Part shown: one piece after another, positions 22,553 through 31,261 of the stretch
Layout of the letters: every line of letters begins with the position of its first letter
Position numbering within the stretch: the stretch's first letter is position 1
Assembly: GCF_009729415.1 (NCBI RefSeq)
Contig: NZ_MPKW01000001.1
Location: 451,271-515,270 of the forward strand
DNA from: Mycolicibacterium sp. CBMA 234
Lineage (GTDB): Bacteria; Actinomycetota; Actinomycetes; Mycobacteriales; Mycobacteriaceae
Reading direction: 5' to 3'
Length of the DNA stretch: 64,000 nt
The notes under the pieces: generated by a model
Told to the model about the DNA's origin: nothing
Database searches by the model: none
The model's input: the letters and a program-made list of their open reading frames with translations, nothing else
Position numbers and translations under genes: made by a program

Positions 22553-23856
22553 CCGACCACCACTGGACCAACTGGGGCCGGTGCCAATCGGCGCAACCGA
22601 CCGAAGTCCTGCGGCCCGCGACGGCCCAGGAGGTGTGCGACGTCGTCGCCCGAGCGAACGCGGCCGGCCGCCGGATCAAGGCGGTCGGGTCCGGACACAG
22701 CTTCACCAGCATCGCCGTCGCCCCCGACATTCAGCTCGACCTCGGACGCCTCGCCGGAGTCGTCAGTGTCGACCGGGACCGGCGGCAGGTCACCGTCGGA
22801 GGCGGAACGCCGTTGTGGCAGTTGACGCAGCTATTGGCGTCGCATGGTCTGGCAATGGAGAACATGGGCGACATTGATCGCCAAACCATCTCCGGCGCCA
22901 TATCGACCGGCACCCACGGCACCGGTTTGACCTTCGGCGGGCTGGCCACCCAGGTGGTCGGGCTGACCTTGGTCGCAGGCAACGGCGAACTGGTCCGCAT
23001 CGACGACCAGCAGAACCCCGAACTGCTCCCCGCCGCACGAGTTGGCTTGGGCGCGTTGGGAATCATCGTCGAGGCGACGCTGCAGTGCGTCCCCAGTTTC
23101 GCCATCCATGCGATGGAACGCGTCGAGCCGGTCGATGAGGTCCTGGCTGCCTTCGATGAACGGTGCACGCAGACAGACCATTTCGAGTTCTTCTGGTTCC
23201 CGCACACCCACGTCGCGTTCACCAAGGCGAATATCCGGCTGCCCGCTTACACGCCGATCGAGCCGACCAGCCGAGTCTCGCAGTGGATCGAGGAGGAACT
23301 GGTCGAAAACGGCGTACTCGGTGCCATTTGCGCCGTCGGCAGCGCGCTCCCGGCCACAGTGCCGACCCTCAATCGCACCGTCACCCGGTTCCTGTCCGAC
23401 CGCGACCACACCCAGCGCTCCGATCGGGTGTTCACCTCGCCGCGGAGGGTGCGTTTCCGCGAGATGGAGTACGCCGTGCCCTACGAGTCGCTCGGCGCCG
23501 CCTTCGATGACGTGCGCAACCTGCTCACCCAAAAGGGTTGGCGCATTGGATTTCCCATCGAGGTGCGCGCGGCCGCCGCCGACGAGAACTGGTTGTCCAC
23601 CGCCCACGGACGCCGTAGCGCATACCTCGCCGTGCACCGATATGTGCGCGACGATCCCACGGAATATTTCACCGCGGTAGAGCAGATCATGCGCCGGCAC
23701 GACGGTCGTCCGCATTGGGGCAAGATGCACAACCGCACCGCTGCGGACTTGCGCGACAGCTACCCGCGGTTCGACGACTTCCTTGCCGTACGCGAAAAGC
23801 TCGACCCCGCGCGCACTTTCACCAACCAGTACCTACAGACCGTGCTCGGAGATTGA
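22549..23856 (+). CDS. aldonolactone oxidase-type FAD enzyme (L-gulonolactone dehydrogenase-like, Rv1771-like)
   Basis: This 435-residue protein has the VAO/PCMH FAD-binding domain with AVGSGHSFTSIA, in which His50 is the usual covalent FAD attachment site. ISGAISTGTHGTG lies in the second half of that domain. The C-terminal ALO domain includes FPIEVRAAAADENWLSTAHG and the family hallmark PHWGKMHNRTA. It oxidises a sugar lactone or a related polyol at the expense of an electron acceptor; the M. tuberculosis relative Rv1771 was described as an L-gulono-1,4-lactone dehydrogenase. It is translationally coupled to the PLP enzyme upstream (ATGA) and 8 nt from the amidase. Confidence 0.88.
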   Translation: MTDHHWTNWGRCQSAQPTEVLRPATAQEVCDVVARANAAGRRIKAVGSGHSFTSIAVAPDIQLDLGRLAGVVSVDRDRRQVTVGGGTPLWQLTQLLASHGLAMENMGDIDRQTISGAISTGTHGTGLTFGGLATQVVGLTLVAGNGELVRIDDQQNPELLPAARVGLGALGIIVEATLQCVPSFAIHAMERVEPVDEVLAAFDERCTQTDHFEFFWFPHTHVAFTKANIRLPAYTPIEPTSRVSQWIEEELVENGVLGAICAVGSALPATVPTLNRTVTRFLSDRDHTQRSDRVFTSPRRVRFREMEYAVPYESLGAAFDDVRNLLTQKGWRIGFPIEVRAAAADENWLSTAHGRRSAYLAVHRYVRDDPTEYFTAVEQIMRRHDGRPHWGKMHNRTAADLRDSYPRFDDFLAVREKLDPARTFTNQYLQTVLGD

Positions 23857-23864
23857 GACCACAC

Positions 23865-25280
23865 ATGACGACAATCCACGCTTTCAGCGATGACGCCCTC
23901 GGCGACCACGATGCCGTCACCCTGGCCCAGTTGGTCCGCGACCGCCAGGTCAGTCCGGAGGAATTGGCTGCCGCCGCAGCCGCTCGCGCCCAGTGCGTCG
24001 ACCCTGAGTTGCACGCGGTGGCGTGCCAACTACCGCCGCGCCACGGCACCAATCCGAACGCCGAATTGTTCGGCGTCCCAACCTTCATCAAGGACAACAC
24101 CGACGTCGCGGGGCTGCCGACCACGCACGGTTCGGAGGCCTTCACCGCCCGGCCCGCGAAGAAGGACGGCGCCTACACCACGCAGTTCCTCAGTACCGGG
24201 ATGACGCTGCTGGGCAAGACCCGCATGCCCGAATTCGGTTTCAACGCGTCCACGGAATACATGACCGAGGAGCCGGTGCGGAACCCGTGGCATCCCGAAT
24301 ACTCGGTAGGCGCTTCATCGGGCGGCTCGGCCGCCCTGGTCGCGGCAGGCGTCGTACCCATCGCCCACGCCAACGACGGCGGCGGCTCCATCCGCATTCC
24401 CGCCGCCTGCGCCGGGCTGGTCGGGCTCAAACCCAGCCGAGGCCGCCATCGCGACGGCGAGCAAGTCAGTCACCTCCCCATCCACATGATCTCGGAGGGC
24501 GTCCTGACCCGGAGCGTTCGAGACACTGCCGCGTTCGTCGCCGCGTGCGAGAACCATTGGCGCAATCAGAAACTCGCGCCGATCGGACGAGTGTGCGGAC
24601 CCGCCCAACGGAAGCTTCGGGTGGGCATGCTGATGGACAGTGTCACCGGAGAATCGGTCGACGGCCCCACTCGGGAGGCCGTCGAGCAGACAGCAGCTTT
24701 GTTGGAGGCCGCCGGGCATGTCGTCGAACCGATCACGCTGCCCGTCACCAGCCAGTTCGCCGACGACTTCGTCCAATATTGGGCCCTGTTGGCCGATCTC
24801 GCGGTCGGCACCGGCCGGTTGATCCTCGACCGGTCCTTCGACGCCGCGAAGGCCGACGGCCTCAGCCTCGGCCTGCGGGCCCAACACCGACGCACCCTGC
24901 ACCGCACACCCGGTGCGCTATTGCGCCTACGCCGGGTCGCCGATCAGTACGCGCGGATGTTTGCGCGGCACGAAGTCGTGCTCTCACCGGTGCTTTCCCA
25001 CACCACACCACGCATCGGCTACATCTCCCCGACGGTCGACTTCCCCGACCTCATCGACCGCCTCCGTCGATATGTCGCATACACCCCGCTCAACAACATC
25101 GCGGGTACCCCGGCGATATCCCTGCCCGCGGGCCTGTCCCCCGACGGTCTTCCGGTCGGCGTCCAACTGTCTGCCGCCTATGGCGACGAGCGCACCCTGC
25201 TCGAATTGGCCTTTCTATTGGAGGCCGAACGGCCCTTCACACTGCTGAGTTCGAGCGAAACGTCCTCGCGCGCCACCTGA
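23865..25280 (+). CDS. amidase-signature hydrolase
   Basis: This 471-residue member of the amidase signature family has the complete Ser-Ser-Lys triad: K76 (PTFIKDNTD), cis-Ser S151 (GASSGGSAALVAAG) and nucleophile S175 (DGGGSIRIPAACAGLVGLK). The spacing between the three is the same as in fatty acid amide hydrolase. It cleaves a carboxamide to an acid and an amine; the substrate is unknown. The ATG at 23865 lies 8 nt after the oxidase stop. It is the last gene of the three-gene operon that is divergent from AraC. Confidence 0.9.
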   Translation: MTTIHAFSDDALGDHDAVTLAQLVRDRQVSPEELAAAAAARAQCVDPELHAVACQLPPRHGTNPNAELFGVPTFIKDNTDVAGLPTTHGSEAFTARPAKKDGAYTTQFLSTGMTLLGKTRMPEFGFNASTEYMTEEPVRNPWHPEYSVGASSGGSAALVAAGVVPIAHANDGGGSIRIPAACAGLVGLKPSRGRHRDGEQVSHLPIHMISEGVLTRSVRDTAAFVAACENHWRNQKLAPIGRVCGPAQRKLRVGMLMDSVTGESVDGPTREAVEQTAALLEAAGHVVEPITLPVTSQFADDFVQYWALLADLAVGTGRLILDRSFDAAKADGLSLGLRAQHRRTLHRTPGALLRLRRVADQYARMFARHEVVLSPVLSHTTPRIGYISPTVDFPDLIDRLRRYVAYTPLNNIAGTPAISLPAGLSPDGLPVGVQLSAAYGDERTLLELAFLLEAERPFTLLSSSETSSRAT

Positions 25281-25309
25281 GCTATCGACAACGCCGAGGG
25301 TTTCGGCCC

Positions 25310-28006
25310 TCAGGAGCCCGCGAGCGCATGCCGAGCGTAGGCCCGCACATCGGCGTCGCAGTCTTCGAGCGCGATCCCGAGTGCGTCGCGCGCCGCTTCC
25401 TCGGAATCGGCCCACCGGGTCAAGCTCAGCACCGCGGCCTTGCGCACATCCAGGTGCGGGTCCCGTAGCGCCTGAGACAACGGTTCGACGGCTACTGCCG
25501 CTACAGCCCCCGACAGTGCCCGCGCCGCACCCTGGCGAATCTGCCACGCCGATTCCCGCAGCGCGCGTTGTACTTCCGGCACATCTTGCTCCGCGCAGCC
25601 GACGGCGGCCAGTGCGGCCAACGCGGCAGCCCGCACCAAAGGGTCGGGGTCGGCGAGCAGCCTCCGGACGGTGTCGGCCCCGGAACGCAGGGTGGCCAGT
25701 CCGTTGCCGGCCGCGATCCGAACCTCGCGGTTGTGGTCACCGGCGGCCGCGCCGACCCCATCGACGTCGTCGACAGACACCAGAGCGCGTACCGCCTCGA
25801 TGCGCACCCGGTGGTCGGAATCATGCAGTGCCGCACGGTAATCCGGGGCAGCTCCGGCACGCCGTGAGCTCAGCACGTACAGGGTGACGGCGCGGACCAC
25901 CGGATCGGACGACCGCAGGTACGACGCCGCCTCGGCTGGGTCTGGCAGCACTTCGACCAGCTCCCGCAAGCTATCCGCGGCGGTCGCGCGCACTGCGCCG
26001 TCGTCGTCGCCGAGCGCGACAACCAGCGCCGGCTGATATCCCGTGGGCAGGTTCTCCACCAAGGCCGCGACCGCGGCCCGGCGGACACCCGCGTCGGCGT
26101 CATCAAGGAAGTCCGTCAGGTCGTCGAGCGTCGGTTCCTCCAGCGCCACGACTTGCGCGATGCGCGGTGACGGAGGGGTGACCGGCTCAGTCGAGCGCAG
26201 TCGCGAGCCCGCGGTCGCCGGCGCCTTGCCCCCGACCAGTTCCGGCTGATGTACGTGCTGCACCGCATGGTCCGACGGCAGGTGGTCCAGATCAGGTACC
26301 GGCACGAAATACGGTGCGACAGGCCGTTTCAGGAACTGCATCTCGCCGTCGGCGCCCTTGCGCAGGTTCAAGTGGTAGCGCCACCCTTCGTCGTCCCGGT
26401 CCGGGATGTCGGCGCGATCGTGGTACAGCCCCCACCGCGATTCGGTCCGCGTCAACGACGACCGGGCCGCCATCTCGGCGCAGTCCCGGATGAACGACAC
26501 CTCGACCGTCCGCATCAGCTCATGCGGGGTGCGCGCCCCCATCTGCTCGATCTCCTCGGCCATCCGCTCGAAAGTCCGGACCGCGATGGACAGCTTGGTC
26601 GCCGTTTTCGGCGGCGCCACATAGTCATTGACGAAGCGGCGCAGCTTGTATTCGACCTGCGGCTGTGGCGGGCCATCCGGGTGTCGGAGTGGTCGGTAGA
26701 TCAGTTCATGCGCGACTGCCACCTGATCCCGCGGAAGTTCCACGGGCGCTTCAACCTCCGTCAAGGTGGACGCCGCATGCTCACCGGCGAGGTCGCCGTA
26801 GACGAACGCGCCGATCATGTAGTTGTGCGGGACACACGCCATGTCGCCGGCTGCATACAGGCCGGGCAGGGTGGTGCGGGCATGCTCGTCAACCCACACT
26901 CCGGATGCCGAATGCCCACTGCACAAACCAATTTCAGAGATGTGCATCTCGATGTCGTGGGTGCGGTAATCGTGTCCGCGGTTGGCGTGGAACGTCCCGC
27001 GCGTCGGCCGTTCGGTGGTGTGCAGGATGTTCTCCATCGCGGTGATGGTCTCGTCCGGCAGGTGGGTGACCTTGAGGTAGATGGGGCCGCGGGCCGATTC
27101 GATCTCGCTCTTGACCTCGGACATCATCTGGCCCGACCAGTAGTCGGAGTCGACGAACCGCTCCCCCAGCGCGTTGACCTGGTATCCGCCAAAAGGATTC
27201 GCGACGTACGCGCATGCCGGCCCGTTGTAGTCCTTGATCAACGGGTTCACCTGGAAGCATTCGATGCCCGAAAGTTCGGCTCCCGCGTGGTATGCCATTG
27301 AGTAGCCGTCGCCTGCGTTGCAGGGGTTCTCGTAGGTGCCATAGAGGTACCCCGACGCGGGCAGGCCGAGCCGGCCGCTGGCTCCGGTCGCGAGGATGAC
27401 GGCCTTCGCGCCGACCGTGACGAATTCCCCTGTGCGCGTGTTGAATGCGGCGGCTCCGACGGCACGTCCGTTTTCGGTGAGGACGCGTACCGGCATCAGC
27501 CGGTTCTCGATCTGGATTTTCTCGCGCATCGACCGCTGCCGCAGGACGCGATACAGCGCCTTCTTGACGTCCTTGCCCTCGGGCATCGGCAGCACGTACG
27601 AGCCGGAGCGGTGCACGCGCCGCACCGCATACTCGCCATGCTCGTCTTTCTCGAACTTCACGCCGTAGCGCTCCAGCCGCTGCACCATGGCGAAACCCCG
27701 CGTCGCGGTCTGATAAATGGTGCGCTGGTTGACGATTCCGTCGTTGGCCCGGGTGATTTCGGCGACGTAGTCCTCAGGGGTGGCCTTGCCGGGCACGACG
27801 GCGTTGTTGACGCCGTCCATCCCCATCGCCAATGCCCCGGAGTGCCGGACGTGCGCCTTCTCCAGCAGCAGTACCTGGGCGCCGTTCTCGGCGGCCGTCA
27901 GCGCGGCCATGGTGCCGGCAGTACCGCCACCGATCACCAGGACGTCGCAGTCCAGCCGGACGGTGTCGGCGAGGTCAGGGACTTGCAGGGTTTCCGCAGT
28001 GGTCAT
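25310..28006 (-). CDS. AprA/fumarate-reductase-like flavoprotein with C-terminal HEAT repeats
   Basis: This 898-residue protein joins two modules. Residues 1 to about 600 form an FAD-dependent oxidoreductase of the fumarate reductase/APS reductase alpha group: VLVIGGGTAGTMAALTAAE (residues 23-41), RHSGALAMGMDGVNN, ILATGASGRLGLPASGY, and GLYAAGDMACVPHNYMIGAF. Residues from about 615 to the end hold about nine HEAT-like (PBS-lyase type) repeats of the form D-x-x-V-R-x-A-A-x-x-A-L, for example DADAGVRRAAVAALVENL and DPHLDVRKAAVLSLTRW. It is the last gene of the GntR operon and its ATG overlaps the ATPase stop. The ferredoxin encoded upstream is the probable electron partner. Substrate unknown. 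Confidence 0.85.
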   Translation of the reverse strand: MTTAETLQVPDLADTVRLDCDVLVIGGGTAGTMAALTAAENGAQVLLLEKAHVRHSGALAMGMDGVNNAVVPGKATPEDYVAEITRANDGIVNQRTIYQTATRGFAMVQRLERYGVKFEKDEHGEYAVRRVHRSGSYVLPMPEGKDVKKALYRVLRQRSMREKIQIENRLMPVRVLTENGRAVGAAAFNTRTGEFVTVGAKAVILATGASGRLGLPASGYLYGTYENPCNAGDGYSMAYHAGAELSGIECFQVNPLIKDYNGPACAYVANPFGGYQVNALGERFVDSDYWSGQMMSEVKSEIESARGPIYLKVTHLPDETITAMENILHTTERPTRGTFHANRGHDYRTHDIEMHISEIGLCSGHSASGVWVDEHARTTLPGLYAAGDMACVPHNYMIGAFVYGDLAGEHAASTLTEVEAPVELPRDQVAVAHELIYRPLRHPDGPPQPQVEYKLRRFVNDYVAPPKTATKLSIAVRTFERMAEEIEQMGARTPHELMRTVEVSFIRDCAEMAARSSLTRTESRWGLYHDRADIPDRDDEGWRYHLNLRKGADGEMQFLKRPVAPYFVPVPDLDHLPSDHAVQHVHQPELVGGKAPATAGSRLRSTEPVTPPSPRIAQVVALEEPTLDDLTDFLDDADAGVRRAAVAALVENLPTGYQPALVVALGDDDGAVRATAADSLRELVEVLPDPAEAASYLRSSDPVVRAVTLYVLSSRRAGAAPDYRAALHDSDHRVRIEAVRALVSVDDVDGVGAAAGDHNREVRIAAGNGLATLRSGADTVRRLLADPDPLVRAAALAALAAVGCAEQDVPEVQRALRESAWQIRQGAARALSGAVAAVAVEPLSQALRDPHLDVRKAAVLSLTRWADSEEAARDALGIALEDCDADVRAYARHALAGS

Positions 28007-28758
28007 TGGTGCAGCGCTCCAAGTATTTCGGCCCGCAGTTCGGTGCGGGAGACGTCACTGACACCGCTGGCGTCACGGGGGCTGGGGATGTCCAGCAGGG
28101 CGCGCAGCGGCTGACCGGCACGGCCCAGGACCGCCACCCGGTCGCCCAGGGCCAGCGCTTCGTCGACGTCGTGGGTGACGAACACGACGGTGGTCGGGTG
28201 GGCCTGCCAGGTATCGATCAGCAGGCGTTGCATGGCGGTTCGGGTCTTGGCGTCCAGCGCACCGAACGGCTCGTCCATCAGCACCGCCCTCGGCGCCCCG
28301 GCCAAGCCGCGTGCCAGCTGAACCCGCTGGCGCATACCGCCGGACAGGTTCTTCGGCAGAAAATCTGCGAACCCGGTGAGCCCGACCTCGTCGATCCAAC
28401 GGTCGGCGCGTTGACGGCGCCCCGCGCGGGCCACGCCACGCAGCTGCAGGGCCAGCTCGATGTTGGATCGCACTGTGCGCCAGGGCAACAACGCACTGTC
28501 CTGGAAGACCATGCCGCGATCCCGCGAGGTGGTGGTCACCGGCGTGCCGTCCGCCAGTACGCGCCCGGCGTCGGGTTTGAGCAGCCCAGCCAACGCGCGT
28601 AACACCGTCGATTTGCCGCAGCCCGACGGCCCGGTCAGCACCAGAATCTCCCCCGGCGCCGCGGTGAGGCTCAACCCGTCGACCACCGGAGCTCCGGTGT
28701 AGGACAACCGGATTCGGTCGAGTTCCAGGCGCAGTCCCGAAGTGAGTACAGCAGTCAT
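28003..28758 (-). CDS. ABC transporter ATP-binding protein (sulfonate/nitrate/taurine type)
   Basis: This 251-residue ATPase energises the importer encoded with it. Walker A is GPSGCGKST, the Q-loop VFQDSALLPWRTV, the ABC signature LSGGMRQRVQLARGL, Walker B AVLMDEPFGALDA, and the H-loop VTHDVDEA. The Q-loop plus the DEPFGALDA form is typical of SsuB/TauB/NrtD. ATG at 28758 overlaps the permease stop; the stop overlaps the flavoprotein start (ATGA in both cases). Confidence 0.93.
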   Translation of the reverse strand: MTAVLTSGLRLELDRIRLSYTGAPVVDGLSLTAAPGEILVLTGPSGCGKSTVLRALAGLLKPDAGRVLADGTPVTTTSRDRGMVFQDSALLPWRTVRSNIELALQLRGVARAGRRQRADRWIDEVGLTGFADFLPKNLSGGMRQRVQLARGLAGAPRAVLMDEPFGALDAKTRTAMQRLLIDTWQAHPTTVVFVTHDVDEALALGDRVAVLGRAGQPLRALLDIPSPRDASGVSDVSRTELRAEILGALHQ

Positions 28759-29603
28759 CGCGCATCCTCCTCACCACGCGGCAGCCAGCGGGTCAGCCGC
28801 CGACCGATCAGTTCCACCGCGGCCGAGGTGCCGAATCCCAGTGCGCCGATGGTGATGATGCCGACGAACACGCTCGGGTAGTCCAGCACCGTGTAGGCCT
28901 GCCAGGTGCGGTAACCGACGCCGAGCCGGCCGGAGATCATCTCCGCGGACACCACGCAGATCCATGCCACGCCCATTCCCACCGACAGGCCGCCGAACAA
29001 CCCGGGCAGCACGCCGGGAAACACGACCTGCCGCAACACATCCCAACGGCTACCGCCGAGGGTGCGCACCGAGTCCTCCCAGAGCGTCGGCAGCGCACGC
29101 ACCGCATGCCGGGTGCTGACCATGATCGGGAAGAACGCCGCCAGGAACGTGATGAACACGATGCCGGCCTCGTCGGTAGGGAACAACAGGATGGCGACGG
29201 GCACCAGTGCGATGGCGGGGATGGGACGAGCGAGTTCGGTCAGCGGCCCGACGATATCGGCGAACAGCCTGGACCTGCCCAACGCAATCCCGATCGCCGC
29301 GCCCACCACCGCAGCCAGTCCGAAGCCGCTGACAATCCGGATCACCGATTGCGTCAGGTCCAGCCAGTACTGCGTCGCCCCCAGTCGGGCCACGAATGTC
29401 GAGGCGATCTGCGTGACGGTCGGCAGGTTGTCGAACCGCAACCAGAACCGGACGTGACCGGCCGTCAGCAGTTGCCAGATGCCCACGGCCGAGGCGATGG
29501 ACGCCGCCTGAATGGCGTAGCTGCGCCATTTCGCTGGGATGCGCCGCCGTGGCACCTCACGCTCGGCCCGTCGAGCGGGCACCGCGGCAATCACTGCAGT
29601 CAT
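28755..29603 (-). CDS. ABC transporter permease (SsuC/TauC-like)
   Basis: The 282-residue permease has about six membrane helices and the EAA loop typical of importers (RTLGGSRWDVLRQVVFPGVL, where GG..W...VV.P is conserved). The SsuC/TauC-like segments VSGFGLAAVVGAAIGIALG and RPIPAIALVPVAILLF are clear. ATG 29603 is chosen because it overlaps the binding-protein stop (ATGA). The frame is open further upstream, but only as antisense-like sequence. Confidence 0.92.
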   Translation of the reverse strand: MTAVIAAVPARRAEREVPRRRIPAKWRSYAIQAASIASAVGIWQLLTAGHVRFWLRFDNLPTVTQIASTFVARLGATQYWLDLTQSVIRIVSGFGLAAVVGAAIGIALGRSRLFADIVGPLTELARPIPAIALVPVAILLFPTDEAGIVFITFLAAFFPIMVSTRHAVRALPTLWEDSVRTLGGSRWDVLRQVVFPGVLPGLFGGLSVGMGVAWICVVSAEMISGRLGVGYRTWQAYTVLDYPSVFVGIITIGALGFGTSAAVELIGRRLTRWLPRGEEDAR

Positions 29604-31021
29604 GCCACACCGACCAGGGCCTGCTGGTAGGTCACCGCCGACGAACCCGGATGTGCCGCTTGGTAGCGATGCGCACCGGCGGCAGTGTCGAACGGCACGA
29701 ACTCGGTGCCCTGCTGGACCCACACGGATTTGTCTGCCAGCCAACGGGTTCCGAATTCGGCGTCGGGGACGTAGGCCGCACGGATCTTGGCACCCTTGGT
29801 CTCGGCCGACCGAACCGCCTTCAGCAGGCAGGTCGGGTTCGCCGCCGGCTGGGTGGTGTCCGCCCCGTCCAGCCAGAGTTCACTGGCCAGCGCCGGGTTG
29901 TCGACGGGGGTATTGCAGACCGGGTCGCTACCGTGCAGCACTGCCGGATTCGTCGTGCGCGCGACCTCGGTGTTGTAGTCGCGTCCCCGTGCCGCCAGCG
30001 CCCCACGCAACGGCCCATCCTGTACGAACGAACTGACATCGAGGTCGTCGAAGTCTCCGATCGACTTCAGGTACGGCACATCACCTTTCAGCGCATCCAC
30101 GAGCGACGGCTTCAGAGTGGTGTCGAACCGGGTGCCACCGGGGCCGTTGTACAGGTACACGACTTCCGGCGGCAGCCCGCTGCGGTCGGCCACGATCTTC
30201 GCAGCGGCCAGCGGGGTCTCATTCTGGAAGTTGGTGGCGTCCAGCTGCGCCTGTAGAAACGCGTCGAGCACCTCGGGATGTGCTGCGGCATAAGCGCGTC
30301 GTGCCACCACGCCGTGCCAGGTCGGGTAGTTCAGCTCAGCGCCGTCGTAGAGCAGCTTGGCCTTGTTCTGAAACACCAGTAGGCCCGGCCACGCGACGAA
30401 CTGCGAAAGCGCTTTGACCTGACCGGATTCCAGCGCCGATGCGCCGACCTGCGGCTGCTGGTTGAGTACCTCGACGCCCGACACCCCCGTCTTCGCCAGG
30501 GCCCGCACCAGAGTGCCGTGACCGGCCGATCCCACACTGGCCGATACCTTCTGGCCGGCCAGATCAGTCAACGACTGCGCCGACGAATCCGGCGACACCA
30601 CAACCATGTTCAGCGATCCAGTGGGGCTGTATCCGGTGACCGACACCAGCTCGGTCTTGGCCCGGTCGTTGCTCTGGGATTTGGACCCGTTGATCAGCAT
30701 CGGGTAGTCGCCCATAGAGCCGATGTCGATCTTCTCGGCGACCATCTGTGCTGTGATCGGCGCACCGGTGTCGTAGTCCTGCCATTCGACGTGGTACTTC
30801 TTGCCGCTCTTAGCAGAAATGTCACTGAGCCGATGTTCCAAATACCCCTGGGCGCGCAACAACGTGCCGGCGGTGACGGTGTTGATGGTCTTGGACTGAT
30901 AGCCGACGACCACGTTGATGACGTTGGCGTCCGCGGTGGTCGAGTCCAGCGAGCAGCCGCTGGCGGCAAGGACGACGGTGGCGGCCAGGGCCGCGAGGCG
31001 GGCGGGTTGCTTACTGGTCAT
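29600..31021 (-). CDS. ABC substrate-binding lipoprotein with NosL-like C-terminal extension
   Basis: This is a 473-residue lipoprotein with lipobox LAASGC (Cys23). Residues about 30-340 match the SsuA/NMT1/nitrate-sulfonate binding fold: INVVVGYQSKTINTVTAGTL, EKIDIGSMGDYPMLINGS, LAGQKVSASVGSAGHGTLVR. SsuA-like proteins are normally about 320-340 residues. The extra 130 include a second conserved-looking unit near the C terminus (AAYVPDAEFGTRWLADKSVW, FVPFDTAAGAHRYQAAHPG) that resembles NosL-type domains. Its stop overlaps the permease start and its ATG is 12 nt after the ferredoxin stop. Ligand unknown, perhaps a sulfonate or another small anion. Confidence 0.85.
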   Translation of the reverse strand: MTSKQPARLAALAATVVLAASGCSLDSTTADANVINVVVGYQSKTINTVTAGTLLRAQGYLEHRLSDISAKSGKKYHVEWQDYDTGAPITAQMVAEKIDIGSMGDYPMLINGSKSQSNDRAKTELVSVTGYSPTGSLNMVVVSPDSSAQSLTDLAGQKVSASVGSAGHGTLVRALAKTGVSGVEVLNQQPQVGASALESGQVKALSQFVAWPGLLVFQNKAKLLYDGAELNYPTWHGVVARRAYAAAHPEVLDAFLQAQLDATNFQNETPLAAAKIVADRSGLPPEVVYLYNGPGGTRFDTTLKPSLVDALKGDVPYLKSIGDFDDLDVSSFVQDGPLRGALAARGRDYNTEVARTTNPAVLHGSDPVCNTPVDNPALASELWLDGADTTQPAANPTCLLKAVRSAETKGAKIRAAYVPDAEFGTRWLADKSVWVQQGTEFVPFDTAAGAHRYQAAHPGSSAVTYQQALVGVA

Positions 31022-31033
31022 TGGCTGGGGTCC

Positions 31034-31261
31034 TTAGCGGATGAGATAGGGCATGTTGACGGAGACGGCACCGGTTGGGCAGCGGACAGCGCACGGGCCG
31101 CAGTACCAACATTCGTCAACGTGCATGTACGCCTTGCCGTTGTCCGGATTGATGGCCAGCGAATCGAGTGGGCAGACGTCGACGCACAGGGTGCAGCCTT
31201 CGATGCACAGCGACTCGTCGATGGTGACCGGAACATCGGCGCGTTGGTTGACCAGCGTCAT
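31034..31261 (-). CDS. two-[4Fe-4S] ferredoxin, AprB-like
   Basis: This 75-residue protein has eight cysteines in two cluster motifs: C19-x3-C23-x2-C26-x3-C30-P and C51-x2-C54-x2-C57-x3-C61-P. The second half (KAYMHVDECWYCGPCAVRCP) strongly recalls the N-terminal cluster domain of APS reductase beta subunits, which read K-A-Y...C-W-x-C-x-x-C-x-x-x-C-P. It lacks the C-terminal tail of true AprB. It is coupled to GntR upstream (ATGA overlap). It probably carries electrons to or from the flavoprotein at 25310-28006; the two would make an AprBA-like pair split by the three transporter genes. Confidence 0.88.
   Translation of the reverse strand: MTLVNQRADVPVTIDESLCIEGCTLCVDVCPLDSLAINPDNGKAYMHVDECWYCGPCAVRCPTGAVSVNMPYLIR

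Noticed and set aside
25296..25311. GAGGG/CCCTC hairpin between the amidase and flavoprotein genes as a terminator
   Set aside because: Only 5 bp with a 6-nt loop and no T tract, and it overlaps the flavoprotein stop region; too weak to call.
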